A stretch of 61,491 nucleotides of DNA, from NCBI RefSeq assembly GCF_029168335.1, contig NZ_JARGYC010000025.1:1-61491 (forward strand), in the 5' to 3' direction. The notes under the pieces are model-generated. The model was not told the DNA's origin. It was given only the letters and a program-made list of their open reading frames with translations, and ran no database searches. The position numbers and the translations under genes are program-made. The stretch is from Psychromarinibacter sediminicola. GTDB lineage: Bacteria > Pseudomonadota > Alphaproteobacteria > Rhodobacterales > Rhodobacteraceae. Positions 55,568 to 61,491 of this stretch are shown here, piece by piece (positions within the stretch are counted from its first letter, which is position 1; each line of letters opens with the position of its first letter).

Positions 55568-56718
55568 TGCGGGTGACGGGCGACTGGCTGACGGACCCGC
55601 GGGCGCAGGCGGTGTGCCGGGTTCTGACCGATGCGGGCTACGAGGCGCTGTTCGTCGGCGGCTGCGTGCGCAACGCCTTGATCGGCGCGCCGGTGGACGA
55701 CATCGACATCTCGACCGACGCGACGCCCGAAACAGTCTCTGACCTTGCGGAAAAGGCCGGTCTTAAGGCTGTGCCGACCGGGATCGACCACGGCACCGTG
55801 ACCGTGGTTGCCGAGGGCCAGCCGCACGAGATCACCACCTTCCGCCGCGACGTGGAGACCGACGGCCGCCGCGCCGTCGTGGCCTTCACCACCGAGATCC
55901 GCGAGGACGCGCTGCGCCGCGACCTGACGATGAACGCGCTCTACGCCCGGCCCGACGGCACGGTCGTCGACCCGCTCGGCGGTCTTCCGGACCTTCTCGC
56001 GCGGCGAGTGCGGTTCATCGAAGACCCGGAGGCGCGGATCCGCGAGGACTATCTGCGCATCCTGCGGTTCTTCCGCTTCCACGCCTGGTACGGCGACCCG
56101 CAGGAGGGGCTCGACGCGGACGGGCTGGCCGCCTGCGCCGCGCTGTCGGACGGGCTGGAGACGCTGTCGAAAGAGCGGATCGGGGCCGAACTGCGCAAGC
56201 TTTTGGCCGCGCCGGACCCGTCGCCCTCCGCCGCCGCCATGCAGCACGCAGGGTGCCTGCGCCCGGTGCTGCCCGGCGCCGACACACGCGCGCTGCCGAT
56301 CCTCGTGGCGTTGGAGCCGGAGCTGGCGGCGCGGCCGGAGGCGATCCGGCGGCTGGCCGTTCTGGGCGGCGAAGAAGCGGCCGGGCATCTGCGCCTGTCG
56401 AAGAAGGACGCGCGCCGGCTGGAGCGCCTGCGTGCGGCCGCCACGGTCGACATGGGGCCGGCGGAGCTTGGCTATCGGCTGGGCCTCGCGGAGGCGCGCG
56501 ACGCGGTGCTGATCCGCGCCGCGCTCATGGAATCGCCCCTGCCGCCGGACGCCGCCGGCGACATCGCGCGCGGGGCCGAGGCGGAGTTTCCCGTAACCGC
56601 AAAGGACCTGATGCCGGACTACAAGGGCGCGGCGCTGGGCGAGCGGCTGACCAGTCTCGAAACCAGGTGGATCGCGTCCGGTTTCACCCTCACGCGCGAC
56701 GAGCTTGTTGGCCGATAG
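55567..56718 (+). CDS. CCA tRNA nucleotidyltransferase / poly(A) polymerase-type
   Basis: 383 residues. The class II nucleotidyltransferase head has ALFVGGCVRNALIGAPVDDIDIS with the metal-binding DxD, PTGIDHGTVTVVAEGQPHEI and RRDLTMNALYARPDGTVVDPL; the neck has RFIEDPEARIREDYLRILRFF and RIGAELRKLL. The C-terminal body is shorter than the E. coli enzyme and lacks an HD domain. It completes or repairs tRNA 3' CCA. Adjacent to the Nudix gene and followed by 117 bases before the ABC exporter. Confidence 0.95.
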   Translation: MRVTGDWLTDPRAQAVCRVLTDAGYEALFVGGCVRNALIGAPVDDIDISTDATPETVSDLAEKAGLKAVPTGIDHGTVTVVAEGQPHEITTFRRDVETDGRRAVVAFTTEIREDALRRDLTMNALYARPDGTVVDPLGGLPDLLARRVRFIEDPEARIREDYLRILRFFRFHAWYGDPQEGLDADGLAACAALSDGLETLSKERIGAELRKLLAAPDPSPSAAAMQHAGCLRPVLPGADTRALPILVALEPELAARPEAIRRLAVLGGEEAAGHLRLSKKDARRLERLRAAATVDMGPAELGYRLGLAEARDAVLIRAALMESPLPPDAAGDIARGAEAEFPVTAKDLMPDYKGAALGERLTSLETRWIASGFTLTRDELVGR

Positions 56719-56835
56719 CGCGAACGTCACCGGCGGCGGCCCGCGCCTCGCTTTCCCCGCGACCCGCGCCGGGCTATATGGAGACGCTCCGGTGCACCAC
56801 GTCGGTGGGTCGGCCGGGACGGAACAGGCGGCGGA

Positions 56836-58686
56836 ATGACGTTGAACAGGTTCGCGACATGGGTCTCCGGGCTGATCGACCCGGAACGCCCGGCGTCCGG
56901 CGCCCCGCCGCGGACGCTGCTGGCCTTCATGCGCTGGCTGCTGGAGGGCGCCTGGCTCGGCATCGGCGCCGCCGCCATCGTCTCGGCGCTGGTCGGATCG
57001 TTCGAGGTTCTGAGCGCGCTGATCCTCGGACAGGTGATCGACGCCGCGCTGGCCAGCCCGCCGGGGGACTTCTTCTCGGCCAACACGTCTCTGTTGCTGG
57101 CGGTTCTGGCCTTCTTCCTGCTGATCCGGCCGGTGACCTCGGGCATCTCGTCGGCGCTGCAATCGCTCTGCATCGGGCCGAACGTCAACAACCTCGTCCT
57201 GTCGCGGCTGCATCGCTGGACCATGGGGCAGGCGGTGACCTTCTTCGACAACGACTTCGCCGGCCGCATCGCGCAGAAGCAGATGCAGACGGCCCGGGCG
57301 ATGACCGACACCGTGATCGACATCGTCAGCGCGGTGATCTTCGGGCTCGCCTCGGTGGCCGGCTCGGCGCTCTTGATGCTGTCGATCGGGCCGACCGTCG
57401 CGGCGATCCTGGCCGTCTGGTTCATACTCTACGCCGCCCTGATCCGGGTGTTCCTGCCGCGCATCCGCACGCGCTCGGCCGCGCGGGCCGCGGCGCGGGC
57501 GATGGTCTCGGGGCAGGTCGTCGACACGGTCACGAACATCAAGACGGTCAAGCTCTTCGCCCACCAGGATCACGAGGACCGCGCCGCGCTGAACGAGATG
57601 CGCCGGTTCCGCGAGGCGGCGTTCTCCTTCGGCAAGGCCTCGGCGATGTTCCGGTTCCTGCTGATGACGCTGGCCGGAATGCTGCCGGTGCTGCTGGTCG
57701 GCGCGACGCTGGTGCTGTGGACCAACGGCGCCGCTTCGGCCGGCGACATCGCGGCGACGGGGGCGGTGTCGATCCGGCTGGCGCAGATGACCGGCTGGAT
57801 CAGCAACGCGCTGTTGATGATGTATTCGCATGTCGGCGAGATCGAGGACGGGATGAAGACCCTGACCCCGCCGCACGAACTGACCGACGCCGAGAACGCG
57901 GGCGAGCCGGGTACGAAACCGGTGGTCGAATTCGACGGCGTCAGCTTTGCCTATGGGCGCGAGACGGGCGGCGTCGCGGATATCGACCTGACGATCCACG
58001 AGGGCGAGAAACTGGCCATCGTCGGCGCCTCGGGCGCGGGCAAGTCGACCCTCGTGGCGCTCTTGATGCGTCTCTACGACACCGAAGGCGGGGCGATCCG
58101 CGTCGGCGGGCAGGACGTGCGCGCGGTCACGCAGGAAAGCCTGCGCCGCCGCATCGGGATGGTCACGCAGGAGACGGCGATGTTCAACCGCTCCGCCCGC
58201 GACAACATCAAGTACGGCAAGCCCGACGCGACCGAGGACGAGATGATCGCCGCCGCCGAGAAGGCGCAGGCGCACGAATTCATCCAGGAGCTGAAGGATT
58301 TCAAGGGCCGCACCGGCTATGACGCCTATCTCGGCGAGCGCGGCGTGAAGCTGTCGGGCGGCCAGCGGCAACGCATCGCGCTGGCCCGCGCCATCCTGAA
58401 GAACGCGCCGATCCTAGTGCTGGACGAGGCGACGTCGGCGCTTGATTCCGAGGTCGAGGCCGAGATCCAGGAGGCCCTGCACCGCGTGATGGAGGGCAAG
58501 ACCGTGCTGGCCATCGCCCACCGCCTGTCCACCATCGCCGAGATGGACCGCATCGTCGTGCTGGACCAGGGCCGCATCGTCGAGCAGGGGACGCATAGCG
58601 AGTTGCTGGCGCAGGACGGGCTTTACGCGCGCTACTGGAAACGGCAGTCGGGCGGGTTCATGGGCTATGCCGAGGCGGCAGAGTGA
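56836..58686 (+). CDS. ABC exporter, fused permease and ATPase
   Basis: 616 residues. Six membrane helices lie in residues about 45-330 (with FFDNDFAGRIAQKQMQTARA and LFAHQDHEDRAAL as coupling-helix segments), then a nucleotide-binding domain: Walker A GASGAGKSTLVALLMRLYD, Q-loop VTQETAMFNRSARDNI, signature LSGGQRQRIALARAIL, Walker B ILVLDEATSALDSEVEAEI and H-loop LAIAHRLSTI. A half-transporter of the MsbA/multidrug type; substrate unknown. Coupled to the RNA methyltransferase by a 4-base overlap. Confidence 0.93.
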   Translation: MTLNRFATWVSGLIDPERPASGAPPRTLLAFMRWLLEGAWLGIGAAAIVSALVGSFEVLSALILGQVIDAALASPPGDFFSANTSLLLAVLAFFLLIRPVTSGISSALQSLCIGPNVNNLVLSRLHRWTMGQAVTFFDNDFAGRIAQKQMQTARAMTDTVIDIVSAVIFGLASVAGSALLMLSIGPTVAAILAVWFILYAALIRVFLPRIRTRSAARAAARAMVSGQVVDTVTNIKTVKLFAHQDHEDRAALNEMRRFREAAFSFGKASAMFRFLLMTLAGMLPVLLVGATLVLWTNGAASAGDIAATGAVSIRLAQMTGWISNALLMMYSHVGEIEDGMKTLTPPHELTDAENAGEPGTKPVVEFDGVSFAYGRETGGVADIDLTIHEGEKLAIVGASGAGKSTLVALLMRLYDTEGGAIRVGGQDVRAVTQESLRRRIGMVTQETAMFNRSARDNIKYGKPDATEDEMIAAAEKAQAHEFIQELKDFKGRTGYDAYLGERGVKLSGGQRQRIALARAILKNAPILVLDEATSALDSEVEAEIQEALHRVMEGKTVLAIAHRLSTIAEMDRIVVLDQGRIVEQGTHSELLAQDGLYARYWKRQSGGFMGYAEAAE

Positions 58687-59894
58687 CGCTTACGATCGAA
58701 CGGCTGGGACATCGCGGGGACGGGATCGCGCCCGGCCCCGTCTTCGTGCCGCTGACGCTGCCGGGCGAGGAGGTGGAGGGCGAGGTTTCGGGCGACCGGA
58801 TCGACAGCCCGCGCATCGTGACGCCCTCGCCCGACCGGGTGCGCCCGCCCTGCCGCCACTTCAAGAGCTGCGGCGGCTGCGCCCTGCAACATGCCTCCGA
58901 CGCCTATGTAGAGACGTGGAAGGCCGACATCGTCCGCACCGCGCTGGCCGCCCACGGGCTGGACGCGCCGATCCGCGGCGTGGCGACCTCGCCGCCCCGG
59001 TCCCGCCGGCGCGCCACCTTCTCGGGCCGCCGCACCAAGAAGGGCGCGCTGGTGGGGTTCCACGCCCGCGCCTCCGACACGGTGATCGAGGGGCCCGACT
59101 GCCAGCTCGTGCTGCCGGAGATCGCCGCGCTGCTGCCGGCGCTGACCGAGATCACGAAGGCGGGCGCCTCGCGGCGCGGCGAGCTGTCCCTGTCCGTCAC
59201 CCGGTCCCAGGCCGGGGCGGATGTCTTCGTCTCCGGCGGGCACAAGCTGGACGGCCCGCTGCGGGCCACGCTGGCGCAGATCGCCCAGCAGAGCGGTTTC
59301 GCGCGGCTGGGATGGGACGGCGAGACGGTGGTGGAGATCCACCCGCCGGCCCAGAGTTTCGACGGGATAGAGACGGTTCCGCCCCCCGGCGCCTTCCTGC
59401 AGGCCACCCGCCACGGCGAGGCCGCGCTGCTGGCCGCGGTGCAGGAGGCCGTCGGCAACGCCAAGCGCATCGTCGACCTCTTCGCGGGCTGCGGCACCTT
59501 CGCCCTGCCGCTCGCCCGGACCGCCGACATCCACGCTGTGGAGGCCGGCGCCGACATGCTCGCCGCGCTCGACCGGGCCTGGCGCCACGCGCACGGGCTC
59601 AAGCAGGTCACGACCGAGATGCGCGACCTGTTCCGCCGCCCGTTGCTGGCGGCCGAGCTGGACCGCCACGACGCCATCGTCATCGACCCCCCGCGCGCCG
59701 GGGCCGAGGCGCAGACCGCCGAGATCGCGCGATCCGCCGTCCCCCGCATCGCCGCCGTGTCCTGCAACCCCGCCACCTTCGCCCGCGATGCCGCGATGCT
59801 CGCCGGGGCGGGATACAGCCTGGATTGGGTGCAGGTGGTGGATCAGTTCCGCTGGTCTCCGCATGTGGAGCTTGCGGCGCAGTTCAGCAGATAG
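58683..59894 (+). CDS. Class I SAM-dependent RNA methyltransferase (TrmA/RlmD family)
   Basis: 403 residues. A TRAM-like N-terminus (GHRGDGIAPGPVFVPLTLPG) leads to the 4Fe-4S site CRHFKSCGGCALQHASD (Cys spacing typical of RlmD/TrmA), motif I IVDLFAGCGTFALPLARTAD, DPPRAGAEAQTAEIARS and the catalytic SCNPATFARDAAML with the Cys nucleophile. Installs m5U in rRNA or tRNA; which site cannot be told. It starts inside the ABC exporter stop. The sodium channel gene follows 33 bases on. Confidence 0.93.
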   Translation: MTLTIERLGHRGDGIAPGPVFVPLTLPGEEVEGEVSGDRIDSPRIVTPSPDRVRPPCRHFKSCGGCALQHASDAYVETWKADIVRTALAAHGLDAPIRGVATSPPRSRRRATFSGRRTKKGALVGFHARASDTVIEGPDCQLVLPEIAALLPALTEITKAGASRRGELSLSVTRSQAGADVFVSGGHKLDGPLRATLAQIAQQSGFARLGWDGETVVEIHPPAQSFDGIETVPPPGAFLQATRHGEAALLAAVQEAVGNAKRIVDLFAGCGTFALPLARTADIHAVEAGADMLAALDRAWRHAHGLKQVTTEMRDLFRRPLLAAELDRHDAIVIDPPRAGAEAQTAEIARSAVPRIAAVSCNPATFARDAAMLAGAGYSLDWVQVVDQFRWSPHVELAAQFSR

Positions 59895-59927
59895 CATATC
59901 GCCCGGAACGACAGGGAACGAGGGCCG

Positions 59928-60710
59928 ATGACCTTTCGCGAGAGACTGGCGAGCTGGCTGGCGCAGCCGCGCGTGCGCAACACGATCACCGGCGTCATCG
60001 TGTTCAACGCGATCCTTCTGGGGATGGAGACGTCGGACCAGATCATGAGCCGATTCGGCGCGCTGATCGTCGCGCTGGACCGCGCCTGCCTCGCCGTCTT
60101 CGTGGCCGAGATCGGGGCCAAGCTGGTGGCGCATGGCTGGCGCTTCTTCCGCAACGGCTGGAACAACTTCGACTTCGTCATCGTCGGCATCTCGCTGCTG
60201 CCCGGGGCGCAGACGCTGTCCGTCCTGCGGGCCTTGCGGATCCTGCGGGTGCTGCGCGTCGTCTCGGTCCTGCCGCGCCTGCGCCGAGTGATCGAGGGGT
60301 TCATCACCGCGCTGCCCGGCATGGCCTCGGTCTTCGCGCTGATGGGCCTGATCTTCTATATCGGCTCGGTCATGGCGACGAAGCTGTTCGGCGACGCCTT
60401 CCCGGTCTGGTTCGGCACGCTCGGCCGCTCGGCCTATTCGCTGTTCCAGATCATGACGCTGGAAAGCTGGTCGATGGGCATCGTCCGCCCGGTGATGGAG
60501 CAGTACCCCCAGGCCTGGGCCTTCTTCGTGCCGTTCATCATCGCCACGACCTTCGCGGTGGCGAACCTGATCGTCGGCCTGATCGTGAACTCGATGCAGG
60601 ACGCCCACCACGAGGCCGATGCCGAGGCGACCGGCACCTACCGCGACGAGGTGCTCGCCCGGCTCACCGCGATCGAGGAGAAGCTCGACCGGCAGGATCG
60701 GCACGACTGA
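59928..60710 (+). CDS. NaChBac-type voltage-gated sodium channel
   Basis: 260 residues, six-helix voltage-gated cation channel. S4 (about 97-121) repeats Arg every third residue (RALRILRVLR with Arg 101, 104, 107 and 110). The selectivity filter is TLESWSM (177-183), identical to NavAb, where the ring of Glu selects Na+. S6 (197-222) is followed by a C-terminal helix (226-260) that forms a tetrameric coiled coil. It forms homotetramers in the membrane. Roseobacter-group marine bacteria often have one. Confidence 0.94.
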   Translation: MTFRERLASWLAQPRVRNTITGVIVFNAILLGMETSDQIMSRFGALIVALDRACLAVFVAEIGAKLVAHGWRFFRNGWNNFDFVIVGISLLPGAQTLSVLRALRILRVLRVVSVLPRLRRVIEGFITALPGMASVFALMGLIFYIGSVMATKLFGDAFPVWFGTLGRSAYSLFQIMTLESWSMGIVRPVMEQYPQAWAFFVPFIIATTFAVANLIVGLIVNSMQDAHHEADAEATGTYRDEVLARLTAIEEKLDRQDRHD

Positions 60711-60799
60711 GCCGATCACATCTTCGCGATGGCCCGAATCCTATTCCCGGGATGTTCGATTTTTGATAGTCTGTCCCAAAACCCGTAGAGGCTGGGGAC

Positions 60800-61294
60800 A
60801 TGAAGTTTTCGCGACTGATTCTCGCGCTGGGCGTGCTGTTGGCGCTGGGTGCCTGTTCCTCGAAGTTCAAGACATATCACGGCCCCGAGGTCACGCGCGT
60901 CGTGGTCTACAAGAGCGCGCGGAAGATGCATCTGCTGCATTACGGCGAGGTGCTGGAGAGCTACGATATCGAGCTGGGCTTCGCGCCGCAGGGGCACAAG
61001 CGGTTCGAAGGCGACGGCCGGACGCCGGAGGGCCGCTATTTCATCGACCGGCGCAACCCGAACAGCCGCTTTCACCTGTCGGTGGGCATTTCCTATCCGA
61101 ACGAAACGGATGTGGAGGTCGCCCGCTCCGCCGGACGCCCGCCGGGCGGCGACATCTTCATCCACGGCAAGCCCAAGCCGTTCCGCAAGCGCAAGGGCGA
61201 CTGGACCGCGGGCTGCATCGCCGTGTCGGACCGCGACATCGAATGGGTCTATGCGATGGTCGAGGACGGGACGGTGATAGATATATATCCGTGA
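60800..61294 (+). CDS. L,D-transpeptidase family lipoprotein
   Basis: 164 residues. The N-terminus MKFSRLILALGVLLALGACS ends in a lipobox with Cys-19. The YkuD domain has VVVYKSARKMHLLHYGEVLE, GFAPQGHKRFEGDGRTPEGRY, IFIHGKPKPFRK with His-122 and DWTAGCIAVSDRDIEWVYAM with the nucleophile Cys-139 (H-x-n-S/T-x-G-C pattern). It makes 3-3 cross-links or attaches proteins to peptidoglycan in the periplasm. Small for the family, with no binding domain. Own promoter likely in the 89-base gap. Confidence 0.93.
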   Translation: MKFSRLILALGVLLALGACSSKFKTYHGPEVTRVVVYKSARKMHLLHYGEVLESYDIELGFAPQGHKRFEGDGRTPEGRYFIDRRNPNSRFHLSVGISYPNETDVEVARSAGRPPGGDIFIHGKPKPFRKRKGDWTAGCIAVSDRDIEWVYAMVEDGTVIDIYP

Positions 61295-61402
61295 CCCAGA
61301 GCATGTCGCACAAAAGTGGGAACCGGTTTTGTGCTCTCCGACATGCGAACTCGATAAACCAGAGCGCTTCGCGTGACTGCGACTGAGCGCGACGCGCTCT
61401 AG
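61295..61402. repeat. Alphaproteobacterial palindromic intergenic repeat
   Basis: Two adjacent long hairpins. The first pairs GCATGTCG (61301-61308) with CGACATGC (61339-61346) and CACAAAA (61309-61315) with TTTTGTG (61327-61333), with GTGGGAACCGG in the loop. The second pairs AGAGCG near 61361 with CGCTCT at 61395-61400. The first core resembles the common GCATG...GTGGGAACCGG... repeats of alphaproteobacterial genomes. It may act as a terminator for the transpeptidase gene. Confidence 0.7.
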
Positions 61403-61477
61403 AGCCTCGTGCGGAAAACCAGAGTCGGGGATTCCCATAAGGAAGGGTTTGTGATTCACTATATGTGGAGGTGGATC

Positions 61478-61491
61478 ATGGGAAAACCGCT
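61478..61491 (+). CDS. 5' end of a further gene (possibly an IS630-type transposase)
   Basis: ATG at 61478 follows a good Shine-Dalgarno GGAGG (61467-61471) with proper spacing and gives MGKP before the window ends. The sequence before it (61403-61466) is AT-richer and contains GGGGATTCCC, which could be part of an insertion-sequence end. Many IS630 transposases in these bacteria start MGKP or MGRP, so that is my guess; four residues cannot prove it. Confidence 0.35.

Noticed and set aside
55510-58371. Long minus-strand open frame opposite the CCA enzyme and ABC exporter genes
   Set aside because: Composition-driven shadow frame with no recognisable domain.

Overview
The window is GC-rich bacterial chromosome whose gene content and order point to an alphaproteobacterium of the Rhodobacterales (Roseobacter group). 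The evidence is the block hrcA-grpE / rph-rdgB-hemW / parB-parA-rsmG-mnmG-mnmE-rho-hemJ / maf-aroE-coaE-dnaQ, the tsaE-amgK-murU-addB-addA-trxA run, and divergent serB / serC-serA. This block normally sits around the replication origin. Two perfect parS palindromes lie in rsmG and at the mnmG start. The only large gene-free stretch in the core block (13586-13996) has an A+T-rich tract and several DnaA-box-like 9-mers, so I propose it as oriC.

Layout. 1-1960: a more AT-rich accessory strip with an IS1595-type transposase, cut by the window edge, facing small unknown genes. 1986-3635: HrcA/GrpE heat-shock genes. 3744-6212: RNase PH, RdgB, HemW. 6209-13585: partition, tRNA modification, Rho and HemJ, all on the minus strand. 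13586-13996: putative origin. 13997-16704: Maf, AroE, CoaE, DnaQ epsilon. 16756-20228: SecB, FxsA, Tim44-like, MltA and Smr. 20211-22572: an MFS transporter and an alpha/beta-hydrolase lipoprotein. 22775-26154: HslUV with an inserted membrane protein, then thioredoxin. 26214-34705: AddAB recombination nuclease and a MurU/AmgK peptidoglycan-recycling pair with TsaE. 34751-39537: an IalB-like protein and the serine pathway (SerB, SerC behind a serC-type RNA leader, SerA). 39544-48323: a phosphatase and an aromatic-catabolism region (DUF2783, FAD monooxygenase, MBL protein, FahA, HmgA, MarR regulator, thiolase). 48457-53465: MsrA, a sulfotransferase, ArgG, a thioesterase, and an Hpt / response regulator / PP2C phosphatase module. 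53469-60710: Nudix proteins, Hsp33, CCA-adding enzyme, an ABC exporter, an RNA methyltransferase and a NaChBac-type sodium channel. 60800-61491: an L,D-transpeptidase lipoprotein, an alphaproteobacterial palindromic repeat and the first codons of a further gene.

How it works together. Most genes are housekeeping and densely packed, with frequent ATGA or TAATG overlaps. The homogentisate genes convert an aromatic ring to fumarate and acetoacetate, and the neighbouring thiolase could finish acetoacetate use. No maleylacetoacetate isomerase is present locally. The clearest anomaly is a TAA codon that splits what looks like one response regulator-PP2C phosphatase gene at 52737-52739. I did not find a convincing undescribed multi-gene system. 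The best leads are the unknown small-gene block beside the transposase, the split phosphatase switch, the metal-site-altered MBL protein with its tiny membrane neighbour, and the membrane protein lodged between hslV and hslU.
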